Positions 1-9,577 of a DNA stretch of 64,000 nt are shown in pieces. The DNA comes from Closterium sp. Naga37s-1 (taxonomy: Eukaryota; Streptophyta; Zygnematophyceae; Desmidiales; Closteriaceae). The number at the start of each line of letters is the position of its first letter. The stretch's first letter is position 1. Location of the stretch: the NCBI GenBank assembly GCA_947471745.1, contig CANJKZ010000927.1, positions 1,372,501 through 1,436,500 of the forward strand, in the 5' to 3' direction. The notes under the pieces were generated by a model. It worked only from the letters and a program-made list of their open reading frames with translations, was not told the origin of the DNA and did not search any database. Both the position numbers and the translations under genes were made by a program.

Positions 1-2
1 AC

Positions 3-3000
3 CACCCCACCTCTCGCCGTGTCCTGTCCTCCCAGGACGTCACGTTTGACGAGTCGGTCCCCTACTACCGCCTCTTCCCCTACCGCACTCCGTCCCTCCC
101 CCCGCCACCGCTCTTCCTTGTCCCAGGTCCCCCCCCGGTAGACCCCCTCCCCCCTCTGGGTCCTGCCCCTTCAGGTGTGTCCCAGGTAGACGCAGTCGAG
201 CCTGTCGAGGTTACTGGTGACTCGGGGGCTGAGCCTGAGGGTGCTGAGCCTGGGGGTGCTACTACTGGGGGTGCTGAGCCTGGGGGTGCTGAGCCTGGGA
301 GTGCTACGCCTGGGGGTGCTACGCCTGGAGGTGCTGAGCCTGGGGGTGCGGAGCCTGAGGGAGCTGGGCCTGCTCGTGTGGCGTCTGGCGGTGCTGAGCC
401 TGGAGGTTCTCTGGGTGCTTCGTCTCGGCGGGAGCCACTCTCTCCACAGGAGCTGCGCGAGTGGTTTGCCCGGCGCTGGAGGCGTGCTGCTGGAGCTGGA
501 GGTTCTTCGGCTGCTGAGGGTGCTGGTGCCGCGGGTCCCAGAGGTGCTCGTACTGGGAGTACTGGAGCTGCTGGGCCTGCGGGTACGACTGGAGCTGGAG
601 CTGCTGAGGGTGTTGGCGCTGAGGCTACTGCTGTCGGTCCTGGAGGCGGTCCTGCTGGGGGTGCTGGAGCTGGAGGTACTGCTGGCGCTGGTGCTGCCGC
701 TGGGGGTACTGGTGCTGTCCCTGCTGTGTCTGGAGTCGCCACACGGCCTAGGCCGTACTTCGTTCCGCTCCTTCAGCAGGTTCTTGGTCTCCCGCCTTCT
801 ACTGGTCCTCCTCCTCCCTTAGAGTGTCCACAGCCTGTCCCGTCACAGTTACAGTTACAGCCGGCCTCCCCACTGCCCGCTCCTTCTCCCTACACTGGTC
901 CTACTGGAGGTCTTGCTGAGCGTCGTGAGCCTGCGTCTCGCCCTGCGTCGCCTGTCCGTGCTGCTCGCACTAGTGCTCGTGGTTCGCGTCAGCGTCCTCC
1001 TCCTGTCCCTGGCACGCACCGGATGTCTCTGCGTCCGTCCACTGCTCCTCTGCGTGCCCCTTTGCCTTCTCCTCCTGAGTCCTCTCTTCCTGCTCTTCCT
1101 GACCCGGAGTCGGACTCTCTTCGTGCTGCCAGTCCTACTGTCACGCGTCTCCTTGCTACTGTTGTCACTGACCCTTCCTTTGAGTCCACTGCTGCGTCTG
1201 CCCTAGTTACTGAGCTCGTCGACTTTGCTGCTCACTGTCTTCTAGACTACGCTGCTAGTCTTGTTGCTGAGTCTGAGTCTGTCTGTCCTCCGTCCGTCGG
1301 GGGTGAGTGTGCCCTTGGCACGGACGTCCTTGAGGACAGGCAGGAGGAGTTCCAGTGTTTGGCTGCTGCTTCACCTCATCTCGTGTCCGTACTGCTTACC
1401 CCTGAGGGAGACCCGGATGCACTTGACATCCCGACTCCGCGCTCTTACGCGGAGGCGATAGAGGGTCCCTACTCCTCTCAGTGGCAGGCAGCTATGGACG
1501 CAGAGATGGCTTCCTGGAAGTCCACAGGCACCTACGTTGACGAGGTTCCCCCGCCTGGGGCGAACATCGTCAGTGGCATGTGGATTTTCAGGGTGAAGCG
1601 GCCGCCGGGTTCTCCGCCTGTCTTCAAGGCGCGTTACGTGGCTCGTGGCTTCAGACAGCGGCAGGGAGTTGACTACTTTCAGACCTTCTCTCCCACCCCG
1701 AAGATGACCACTCTTCGGGTACTGCTGCACATAGCTGCTCACCGCGACTACGAGCTGCACTCTCTTGACTTCAGCACTGCTTTCTTGCAGGGCAGCCTGC
1801 ACGAGGAGATCTGGCTGCGTCGCCCACCTGGCTTCACTGGGTCTTTTCCTCCTGGCACCCAGTGGAGCCTCCGGCGGCCAGTCTACGGTCTCCGCCAGGC
1901 ACCGCGTGAGTGGCACGACACACTGAGGACTACACTTGCGGCTCTTGGGTTTGCTCCCTCTACTGCCGACCCGTCGCTGTTTCTGCGCACCGACACTTCT
2001 TTGCAGCCGTTCTACATCCTCGTGTACGTCGACGACTTGGTCTTTGCCACAGCTGACACTGCTGGACTCGCCCACGTGAAGTCCGAGCTGCAGAAGAGAC
2101 ACACGTGCACAGACCTGGGTGAACTGCGCAGCTACCTTGGCTTGCAGATCACCCGGGACAGAGCACGCCGCACCATTACCCTGACTCAGTCACACATGGT
2201 GCAGCAGGTCCTTCAGCGCTTCGGCTTCACGTACTCCTCGCCTCAGGCCACTCCTCTGCCTACTCGCCACTTGCTCTCAGCTCTGCCTTCGGATGAGTCC
2301 GTAGAGTCGAGTGGCCCGTACCCAGAGCTTGTTGGCTGCCTCATGTACCTGATGACCTGCACACGACCTGACCTTGCATACCCTCTTAGCATTCTCGCAC
2401 GCTATGTTGCTCCTGGGAGACACAGACCGGAGCACATGGCTGCAGCGAAGAGGGTGTTGCGCTACTTTTGCAGTACGTCGGGCATGGGGCTTGTGCTTGG
2501 AGGGCAAAGTCCAGTGGTCCTCACTGGGCACGCAGACGCTTCTTGGGCTGACGACCAGGCTACGCAGCGGTCGTCACAGGGTTACACCTTCAGCCTTGGT
2601 TCCGGCTCTGTTTCGTGGCGGGCTACCCGCTCGTCTTCTGTTCTCGGCTCCAGTTGTGAGGCTGAGATCTACGCCGGGGCCATGGCTGCACAGGAGCTTC
2701 GCTGGCTCACCTACCTGCTGACTGACCTCGGAGAGCCGCCTCGTTCTCCTCCAGTGCTGTACGTAGACAACAAGGCCATGCTGGCCTTGTGTCGAGAGCA
2801 GAGACTGGAGCACAGAACGAAGCACATTGCTCTCCGCTACTTCCTTGCTCGTGAGCTACAGCAGCGTGGTCAGCTGCGGCTTGCGTACGTGGCCTCTCAG
2901 GCCAACACTGCTGATATCTTCACCAAGGCACTTGCGCCTTGTGATCATCAGCGCTTCTGTACTCAGCTGGGTCTTGTGCCTACCTTGCCTCACTTGCTCA

Positions 3001-3008
3001 CCCCTTGA
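3..3008 (+). CDS. Copia polyprotein, 3' part: integrase C-term, linker, RT, RNase H (element A)
   Basis: This is the 3' part of a Ty1/copia gag-pol polyprotein, about 1001 codons open from the window edge to TGA at 3006-3008. In order it shows the end of the integrase region (HPTSRRVLSSQDVTFDES), a Pro-rich stretch, an Ala/Gly/Glu linker of GAEPG-like repeats (about 230-720), and then the reverse transcriptase. The RT entry has EAIEGPYSSQWQAAMDAEM; next come YVARGF, SLDFSTAFLQG and the catalytic YVDDLVFATAD near 2023-2055. RNase H follows with DNKAM and TKHIALRYFLARE, and the end is HLLTP. The protein copies element RNA into cDNA in cytoplasmic particles and degrades the RNA template. Integrity of this part cannot be extended to the missing 5' half. 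Very similar to 13343-14857 of element B. Confidence 0.93.
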   Translation, partial: HPTSRRVLSSQDVTFDESVPYYRLFPYRTPSLPPPPLFLVPGPPPVDPLPPLGPAPSGVSQVDAVEPVEVTGDSGAEPEGAEPGGATTGGAEPGGAEPGSATPGGATPGGAEPGGAEPEGAGPARVASGGAEPGGSLGASSRREPLSPQELREWFARRWRRAAGAGGSSAAEGAGAAGPRGARTGSTGAAGPAGTTGAGAAEGVGAEATAVGPGGGPAGGAGAGGTAGAGAAAGGTGAVPAVSGVATRPRPYFVPLLQQVLGLPPSTGPPPPLECPQPVPSQLQLQPASPLPAPSPYTGPTGGLAERREPASRPASPVRAARTSARGSRQRPPPVPGTHRMSLRPSTAPLRAPLPSPPESSLPALPDPESDSLRAASPTVTRLLATVVTDPSFESTAASALVTELVDFAAHCLLDYAASLVAESESVCPPSVGGECALGTDVLEDRQEEFQCLAAASPHLVSVLLTPEGDPDALDIPTPRSYAEAIEGPYSSQWQAAMDAEMASWKSTGTYVDEVPPPGANIVSGMWIFRVKRPPGSPPVFKARYVARGFRQRQGVDYFQTFSPTPKMTTLRVLLHIAAHRDYELHSLDFSTAFLQGSLHEEIWLRRPPGFTGSFPPGTQWSLRRPVYGLRQAPREWHDTLRTTLAALGFAPSTADPSLFLRTDTSLQPFYILVYVDDLVFATADTAGLAHVKSELQKRHTCTDLGELRSYLGLQITRDRARRTITLTQSHMVQQVLQRFGFTYSSPQATPLPTRHLLSALPSDESVESSGPYPELVGCLMYLMTCTRPDLAYPLSILARYVAPGRHRPEHMAAAKRVLRYFCSTSGMGLVLGGQSPVVLTGHADASWADDQATQRSSQGYTFSLGSGSVSWRATRSSSVLGSSCEAEIYAGAMAAQELRWLTYLLTDLGEPPRSPPVLYVDNKAMLALCREQRLEHRTKHIALRYFLARELQQRGQLRLAYVASQANTADIFTKALAPCDHQRFCTQLGLVPTLPHLLTP

Positions 3009-3215
3009 CCTTGTTTGTACTGTTGCATATATATATACACCTGCTCTTGCTTGTCTAGCCTTATATATATATGTAATCCTGCATGTGAACTGGCCTTGTG
3101 GCCTTGAACTTGTGCTCGGAATGTGTGGTGACTTTGTGATCCACCCTGAGCTTGCTTTGCTTTGCTTGACTGGTCTTGTGACCCCTTGTTCTCCCCCAAT
3201 TTGCCTATGGGGGTG
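3009..3215 (+). other. 3' UTR of element A with hairpins and polypurine tract
   Basis: A 207-bp non-coding stretch between the stop codon and the 3' LTR. It begins with TA-rich runs and then carries two perfect small hairpins: GGCC-TTGT-GGCC at 3092-3103 and GGTC-TTGT-GACC at 3172-3183. Recognisable counterparts sit in the same place in B, C, E, F, I and J1. The last 11 bases, CTATGGGGGTG, are the probable polypurine tract that primes plus-strand synthesis. Confidence 0.75.
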
Positions 3216-3344
3216 TGTCAGAGTTATATGACATAGCTACTGTAGGCTATAGTGGGGTAGCACATATGGGGTACAGTTGCCTAGGGTTTGCCTTTTGTAC
3301 CCAACTTTCACTTAGTCATTTCATTCCTGTTTTCTTGATTCACA
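3216..3344 (+). repeat. 3' LTR of element A
   Basis: A 129-bp LTR starting TGTCAGAGTTATATGAC and ending GATTCACA. It shares the core CTATAGTGGGGTAGCACATA with the LTRs of B and F, and its end matches the LTR of F (60176-60306), which fixes the right boundary. These LTRs are short for plant copia elements. Confidence 0.9.
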
Positions 3345-3697
3345 TGCGCTAGTGTGTGAGGGCAAGTTAGATTGATTAAAGCAAGAAGATACAAGGTTTT
3401 ATAAGAGTACAAGGAATATGAAAAGATGCAGCTTAATAACCGTTTTACTGTTGCTGTTGCGGTTCGATACAGTGACGACTCAGGCAACTGCTCAATAACG
3501 AGTCAGTTGTTTGTCCTTGCTGTCGCGCTGTACTTGTCAAGTCAAAGGTCGCTGACCTTTGACCTTCGCGTAACCTCCAGCAGTTACTTCTCTTGTCAAC
3601 CTCTGATGGTTGACTCGCCGTTGTTCCTCTATAGTTCGCCTCGTTTGTAGTTCGGCGTTACGACACATAAGAAGCGTTTAATTAATTGTTTCCAACA
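3345..3697 (-). repeat. LTR of family H (solo or 5' LTR), cut by element A
   Basis: On the minus strand this begins TGTTGGAAACAATTAATT at 3697 and aligns throughout with the intact 400-bp LTR of element G (30472-30871), for example through the shared CGGTTCGATACAGTGACGACTC stretch. About 45 bp of the LTR's 3' end is missing because element A occupies 3344 and below. The bases right of 3697 show no polypurine tract, so this is a 5' LTR or a solo LTR. Confidence 0.85.
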
Positions 3698-4161
3698 TTA
3701 CCATGCGTCACATCAACCTCACAACACTCGGAAACCTTCAAGCTTCAACTGCCGTGCCCCAGGACAAAAGTTTTGACCCAGGGTTTGTTACACATTCGTG
3801 ACGATAATGATATTGTTTTGCAGCCCACCAAATCATCTTGCCTAAACCACGGTATAGTGGAAGCGTGGAGCAACTTAAGAAAGTGGTTTTTGTCTGAATA
3901 AAATGGGACAAAGCTAGTACAAGTTTATTATACAAATGACGCAGGTTTTAGTTGGGGACTTAGGAAGTGGTAGAGTGTGGCAGAAACAAAATGGGTTGTA
4001 GTTGTACCTAGTTTCAAGTATATCCGTTATAGTGGTGGCATGAGCATCAGGTACTTGTTTGTACGTCCCGCCAGCAGCGAGTCCATCACTCGCGAAGCTT
4101 CTGCCATCACTGCCTCGTCCTTCTCCTTTTCTCTGATCGTTCGTCGTCGCACCTCGCCGCC
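3698..4161. other. Upstream region of the host gene
   Basis: About 460 bp between the family-H LTR and the ATG of the host gene. Base composition is AT-richer than the gene. No retroelement domain or conserved promoter element is recognisable. The last 100 bp are C/T-rich with many CGTC motifs and would be the 5' UTR; the promoter probably lies in this stretch or inside the LTR. Confidence 0.4.
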
Positions 4162-6436
4162 ATGGCTAACGAATATGGGCCTCTGTCCATTATCATCTCT
4201 GCCACGTCAGCCGTCGCATCCGCCACGTCACCTCTCCGCCAGTTCATCTGGTCGGCTGTGCGCCTTCAGCTTTTCCTCGCCTCCACCTGCCTTTCCGCCA
4301 TCTGCGCGCTTCCACTGCTACCCTTCCGCCTGCTCTCCGCCGCCCTTCGCGAGAACAAGGTGCGCGCAGGGGGGCGTGCCGGATGGCAAAGGCAGGTCGG
4401 ATTTCGCAGCAAGAACGCGCGCAGTAAGGCGGCGGGGAGCTTGCGGGTTCCCTTTTCCCCAGATCCGTCCTCACCACACTCGACCTTGCCTCTCGCTTCT
4501 CCTCGTCGCACTCCACGTGCAGCCAGCCCGGTGTGCCGCCCGCCGCATGGGCACATGAGCGGTCGTTACAACCTGTTCGCCCCCTTGCCTCGCCGTGCAG
4601 ATCTCCCCGTCCCCGCGCCTTCCCTTCACCTCATCCCCTCCGCTGACCCCCATCCCTCTTCGCCTCTTCTCCATCCGCCCTCCTCGCCAAGACGCGTCGC
4701 ACGAGTCTTGCTACCGCCTTCGCCTTCGCCTTCGCCTTCGCCTTCGCCTTCGCCTTCGCCTCCAACTTTTCTCTCCCGCCCTCCCTGCCCCCCGTTCTCC
4801 CCCCGCCCCCCTTCTCCTCGTGCCCTCCCCTTCCCCCCCAGATGCGCGCAAGCCTAGCGGAGGCGCAGCAGCAGGGCGGGTACTGGCGCGAGGCGGCGGC
4901 GGCGCTGCAGCAGCGCGCGAAGCGGGAGGAGGCGGCGAGGGAGGCGAGCGAGGCGGCGGCGCGCGAGGCGGCGACGCGGCTGAGGAAGGCGCTATCGCAG
5001 CGCGCGCAGCTTAAGGAGTGCCTCCAGCGCGCCGTGCGCGAGGTGCGCGGAAAGGAGGGGGGAATGTGGGTGGAGAGATGGAAGCGGGGAGGTGGGGGTG
5101 GTGGGGGTTTGGGGAAGGTGTTGGCGCCGGGGCTAGGGTGAGGAGTGGTGTAGTGCAGCGCGCAGGGGTGGGAGGGTGGAAGTCGGAGTGAGTGGGGAGA
5201 TATGGGCGAGAGAGAGAGTCGACATGCCACGTGGGGGACTGCCTCTCCACACTCTCCCCTCCTTCACTCGCCCCCCGCCTCATCCGTCTTCTCCATCTCT
5301 TCTACTCCTTTGTTTATTCGCCCCTCTCGCCCTCGCTATGCCCAATTGCTCCCTTCCCTTTGTGTTTTTTCTTCATGCAACACCATCCCGTCGTGCCGTC
5401 CTAATTGCACCCCAACACCCCCTTCCGCGGGGCACATCAGCTGGGCGAGGAGGCGGCGGCGCGGCAGGAGGCAGAGAGGGCGCTGGCGAGGGAGCGCCAC
5501 CGCGGTGCGCGCCTGCATGCCGACCTGCACGCCTCGAAATCGCGCTGCTCTCAGCTCCAGGCTGACCTGGCGGCTGCCAGCCTGGCACTCGGGCGGCTGA
5601 GGGAAGAGCTGGCGGCGGCGACTCAGCGGCTGACGGCGTGCCAGGTGGCAGCGGAGGAGGCAGCAGCCATGGAGGAGAGGCGAGGGGGGTTGAATGGGGG
5701 GGAGGCGGTGTGGGGTGGCGGGGGGGGCGATGAGCAGGATGCGAGCAGGGGCAGGGAGGGGAGAGGGCAGAGGGGAAGGCGTGGGCGTGGGGGTCAAGTG
5801 GGGGGGACGACGAGGGTGTTTCAGGGGCGGGGAGAGGAGGTGTGGCAGGGTGAGGAGGAGGGTGAGGGAAGTGAGGGAACTACGTCTGCATGCACCACCA
5901 CCTCCTCCGGTTCACACGCCCCCACTGCCACGCCACCCCCCTCACATCGCTCCTCCTCGCCTGCTCTCCCCCCATCACAACACCCCCAGCCCCACGCGCT
6001 GGCCCTCGCCACGGAGCCCCTGTTGTGGCGGGCAGCCCTCAAGTCCACTGCGGCTGCACTGCTGCTCGCCACGCTGCTGGCGCTGCTCGCCTGCATGCAG
6101 CCGCATTGCTGCCCGCCCGCCCTCCTCACGCTGCTCGCCCTCACTGCCCTCGCTGCGCTGCTCTCCGCACTCGCCCTCGCCCTCGCCATGCCCTCCCGCC
6201 GCCCCTCTGCCTCGCCCGCTCTCTCCCCCACCTCCTACCGCGCTCGCATGGTGGCAGAAGCAGCGGTGGCAGCGGTGCCGCTCCTCTGCACCTGCTGGTT
6301 CGCCCTCGGCCTCCTCCTGCACTCCATGCCCCCCTGGCCTGCCGTCTCAAAGGCACTCTACTCGCATGCCCCCGCCTCGCTGGAACGTGCAGTCTCAAGT
6401 TTCTGGTTTTCTCCCTGCAGTGCTGCTCGCCCATAA
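4162..6436 (+). CDS. Host gene: coiled-coil protein with predicted membrane segments, three exons
   Basis: Proposed exons are 4162-4359, 4842-5042 and 5441-6436, all joined in phase 0, giving 464 residues. Introns start GTGCGC and end CCCAG and CATCAG. The start ATG lies in CGCCGCCATGG, a strong initiation context. Residues about 28-58 are hydrophobic (FIWSAVRLQLFLASTCLSAI). Residues about 67-210 are a long Ala/Glu/Arg/Gln-rich heptad region running without a break across the second splice junction (AVRE|LGEEAAARQEAE), the best support for the model. A Gly/Ser/Pro-rich stretch follows, then three hydrophobic segments around residues 325-430 (TAAALLLATLLALLACMQ, ALLTLLALTALAALLSALAL, AAVPLLCTCWFALGLLL). 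This suggests a membrane-anchored coiled-coil protein. I do not recognise the family. Exon 3 could hide a further intron, since CTCCCTGCAG at about 6415 looks like an acceptor. Confidence 0.65.
4715..4762 (+). repeat. CGCCTT microsatellite in intron 1
   Basis: A tandem hexanucleotide (CGCCTT)n of about eight units within the first intron of the host gene. It feeds into the pyrimidine-rich stretch before the acceptor at 4841. Read as coding it would give simple Arg-Leu or Pro-Ser repeats, which argues for intron. Confidence 0.85.
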
Positions 6437-6611
6437 GATGAGATTCAAGGCATTGGTTGGGTAGAGGCAATAAACAGCCGTTTGCCCATCAACACGCACC
6501 GCTCGTCTGTTGCCATGGCTCCGCACGGTTTGCCCTGTCCTCTCTGTACATATGCTATGACCATGGCATCACGTTCATTCTTCACCAGGTTGTGGAGACT
6601 CGGACTGGTGG
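6437..6611 (+). other. 3' flank of the host gene with poly(A) signal
   Basis: An AATAAA hexamer at 6469-6474 lies 33 bp after the proposed stop codon and would serve as polyadenylation signal. The rest, up to the LTR at 6612, shows nothing else recognisable. Confidence 0.5.
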
Positions 6612-6806
6612 TGTTGGGCTGGAAAAGGCCCTTAGGATCTTTTCGAGGCTAGGACCACGAGTAGGAATGTTGTAATTGCGGAAGCGTTCTTAGTGAACTT
6701 GTTGAACCAACTTGCACTAGTATGTGGGAACAAGAGATTGATTATACGGTAGCAAGGGAATACGAAGGCTTTTATAAGATTACAAGGAATATGAAAGGGT
6801 GTAAAC
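6612..6806 (-). repeat. 3' LTR of element H, outer piece
   Basis: Reads TGTTGGGCTGGAAAAGGCCC from 6612, the complement of the LTR end, and matches 40944-41066 at roughly nine bases in ten by eye. It is broken by element C, whose target duplication TAAAC is 6802-6806; the LTR resumes at 30349. Confidence 0.85.
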
Positions 6807-6840
6807 TGTCAAATGTTGTAGCCTGTAGTGATGTTTGTCT
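6807..6840 (+). repeat. 5' LTR of C, first piece
   Basis: Matches the first 34 bp of the intact C 3' LTR (30235 onward) with two substitutions. It is interrupted by B; the target duplication TGTCT is at 6836-6840. Confidence 0.92.
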
Positions 6841-6965
6841 TGTCAGATTTATATGACATAGCTACTGTAGGCTATAGTGGGGTAGCACATATGGGGTACA
6901 GTTTTCTAGGGTTTGCATTTGTACCCAACTTTCCCTTAGTCAATCCATTCTCGTTCAGTTTCTCA
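6841..6965 (+). repeat. 5' LTR of element B
   Basis: 125 bp, TGTCAGATTTATATGAC to GTTTCTCA, identical to the 3' LTR at 15065-15189. The following bases, TGGTATCGAGC (6966-6976), are the primer-binding site for initiator tRNA-Met with one base missing relative to TGGTATCAGAGC. Confidence 0.95.
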
Positions 6966-7798
6966 TGGTATCGAGCAGGTTCCCCTGTGGGAACTGTTCC
7001 TAGGGCCCACCACCTTTTTTTTCCTGCCCGGAGCGCGCTCTACACTGCCCGAGTCGCGCTCCCCTCTCTTGACCCTGTCGCGCCGCCTTAGCGGCCCCGT
7101 CGCGTCGCGCTTGCGGCCCCGTCGCGTCGCCCTCGCGGCCCCTTCACGTCGCGCTGCCCTAGCGGCCGCGTCGCGCCGCCCTTGCGGCCCCGATCCGCCG
7201 CCCTCGCGGCTCCTTCGCGTCGCGCCGCCCTCGCGGCCCTTTCACGCCGCCCTCGCGGCCCTTTCTAGCCGCCCTCGCGGCCTCTTCAAGCCGCCCTCGC
7301 GACCCCCCCCTCCTAGCCGCCCTAGCGGCCCCGTCGCCTACCCCTGCGGCCCCGGCGCCGCCCTTCCCTGCCTCGGCGCCGCCTGTGCTGGCCCCGTCGC
7401 CTACCCCTGCGGCCCCGGAGCTGCCCTTCCCGGCCCCGGCGCCGCCTCTACTGGTCCCGACGCCGCTCCACCCGGCCCCGCCGCCGCTCCACCCGGCCCC
7501 GCCGCCGTCCCCACGCGGCCCCGCCGTCACCACCGAGCCGCCGGCGCCGCCGAGCTACTGCCGAGCCGCCCGATCCACCCGAGCCGCCCGAGCCGCCACG
7601 CCACCTGAGCCGCCCGAGCCGCCGGGTCGCCGAGCCGCCGAGCTGCAGTTGCTGCCGAGCCGCCCGAGCCGCCCGAGCCGCCGAGTTGCCGAGCCGCCGA
7701 GCCGCCGAGCCGCCCGAGCCGCCCTGTCCGGTAAGAGCAGCGCCTCTGTCACTGCACTGCCCTTACCCTACTGTTCGCGCTGCTAGTCTACTACTGTC
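6966..7798 (+). other. Leader of element B: PBS and GC-rich repeats
   Basis: After the primer-binding site come about 830 bp of non-coding leader. From about 7070 to 7730 it is extremely GC-rich, built of degenerate units around CGCGGCCCCGTCGC and later GAGCCGCCC. Several long Pro/Ala/Arg reading frames run through it on both strands; they reflect composition, not genes. The gag ATG follows at 7799. Confidence 0.8.
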
Positions 7799-9577
7799 AT
7801 GGCTACCCCTAGTGTCCTCGCTTTTGACGCTGAGGGTCGGGCCATTGACTTTGACGTCTGGGTAGATGACCTGCAGCTTTTCCTACAGTGCGATAGGGCA
7901 GACGGTCTCTCCCTCTTTGACCTCACCTCTGGTGCCTCTCCTGCCCCTGCTGCTGATGCCGACGCCACTGTTCGCTCACAGTGGGCCACACGCGATGCTG
8001 CTGCACGTCTTGCTGTGCGTCGCCACCTGCCTACCTCTGAGCGTGCGCACTTTAGCCAGTACAAGAGTGCTCAGACCTTGTACGACGCTGTAGTTGCGCG
8101 CTACTCCTCCCCTGCCACTGCTGCACTGAGCCGCCTCATGCTACCGCACCTCTTCCCTGACCTTGCTGCCTTTCCCACAGTCGCTGACCTCATTATGCAC
8201 CTCCGCACTAGTGACACTCGCTACCGCGCTGCGCTTCCTGCTGAATTCTGCGCCAAGAACCCCCCCCCATGTACATCACCCTCTACTACATTGTCACCCG
8301 GCTCCCTGACTCCCTTCGCGTAGTCAGGGACCACTTCCTCTCAGTTTGCCCCACCACTCTCACCGTTGACCTCCTCGAGAAGGCCCTCCTAGCAGCAGAG
8401 AAGAGCATAGTCGCTGTAGGAGCCTCTCGTGGTGACCCTCGCACCCCCGTCTTTGAGGGGTGTTCCCCCTCCCCCCTTTTGCCCTCTGTTGCCTCTGCTG
8501 CTGCGGTCGACCTCGTTGGTTTCGAGTCGGTCGGCGCTGCGTCTGCCCCGAGCGGGAGACGCCACACCGGCAAGGGCAAGGGGGGCAAGGGTGCTGGAGG
8601 GGCTGGCGGGGGTGGCGGAGGTGGCGGTGGAGGCAGTGGAAGGGGTGGGGGTGGTGGTGGTGGGAGTGGTGGCGGGGGTGGAGGTGTCGGTGGCGGCAGT
8701 GGAGGCGGAGGCGGCGGCGGCGGTGGCGGTGGGAGCGGAGGTGGCGGAGGTGGCGGCGGTGGAGGAGGCGGCGGCGGAGGAGGTGGAGCTGGTCGGGGTG
8801 GCGCTGCGCAGAGGGTCGGCTCCGGTGGTGGTCAGCGCCAGCAGCAGCAGCAGCAGCAGCGGCAGCAGCGCACTCGTGACATCCCCCCCCCTCAGCAGCT
8901 CCGTGAGTGGTACGCTGCACGCCAGCGGGGTGGGGGTACTGGTCCGTGCACCTACGTCCTACGCACCGGCGACCGCGCGGGTGAGCAGTGCGGGGGTGCG
9001 CACTCCACCCAGCGCTGCTTTGGCCGCCTGACGGACGCTTGGTGTCACCAGTTCCCTGAGGCCACTGAGATCCCCCGCTGGGGCGAGCTGTCTAGGGCGG
9101 GTGTAGCTGTCTTTGACCTTGACTTTGATGCTATTCTTGCTGCCATGTATGCTGTGACTATTAGTGATGAGGGTGACTGTTACCGGTGTTTTCCGCCCGA
9201 CCCGGGCATTGAGACTGCTGCTCTAGGTACTGGTGAGGCTGCTGCTCTAGGTGCTAGCGAGGCTGCTGCTCCAGGTGCTCGTGCGTCTGCTCCCTTAGGT
9301 GCTGGTGAGTCTGCTCTCTTAGGTACTGCGTCGGCTTCGGCCTCCCACACCTTCACCCTTGACTCGGGGGCTTCTCGCTCCTTCTTTCGAGACCGCACCA
9401 CACTCACGCCGCTTGGCCGGCCAGTTGCAGTCTCTCTGGCAGACCCCTCTGGGGGTCCTGTCCTTGCTCACTTCTCCACTGTCCTCCCGTGTCCGCCGGC
9501 CCCCTCTGGCACCCTGTCTGGTCTTTACCTCCCCTCGTTCTCTACGAACTTGGTGAGTGGTGCTGAGCTGCGTCGGG
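7799..9577 (+). pseudogene. gag and protease of element B, frameshifted
   Basis: Begins ATGGCTACCCC with gag residues PSVLAFDAEGRAIDFDVW. A C-run at 8250-8258 (AAC plus eight C, against nine in elements E and J2) shifts the frame; gag resumes as MYITLYYIVTRLPDSL at 8269. A poly-glycine stretch (about 8600-8800) precedes a knuckle-like motif C-X13-C-X3-H-X4-C (about 8948-9025), which replaces the usual C-X2-C-X4-H-X4-C. Protease follows with FTLDSGASRSFFRD near 9352-9393. The frame is lost near 9577, where about 180 bp present in E (54174-54350) are missing. Gag would form the particle and bind RNA; this copy cannot make a full product. Confidence 0.9.

Larger units (their letters stand above)
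1..3344 (+). mobile_element. Copia LTR retrotransposon A, 3' part
   Basis: The 5' LTR, gag and integrase core lie beyond the left edge of the window. What remains is the integrase C-terminus, linker, reverse transcriptase, RNase H, 3' UTR and 3' LTR. The LTR ends in TG..CA, and just inside it is a purine-rich tract (CTATGGGGGTG) of the kind used as plus-strand primer. A is inserted in a minus-strand LTR of family H that resumes at 3345; the right copy of the expected 5-bp target duplication would be TGCGC (3345-3349), but the left copy is not visible. No stop codon or frameshift is seen in the coding part. Confidence 0.93.

Noticed and set aside
80-742. Long Pro/Ala-rich minus-strand open frames opposite the copia linkers (also near 10640, 55443 and 63020 on the opposite strand of F)
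   Set aside because: They mirror the GAEPG repeats on the coding strand; the composition leaves few stops in any frame. No independent start context or domain.
4244-5797. Minus-strand frames opposite the host gene
   Set aside because: The plus-strand model has a strong start context, in-phase splice sites and a continuous coiled coil; the antisense frames are broken simple-sequence peptides.
8250-8268. Programmed frameshift between gag and pol at the C-run
   Set aside because: E and J2 read straight through in frame at this place, and it lies inside gag, not at a gag/pol border; a mutation in B is simpler.
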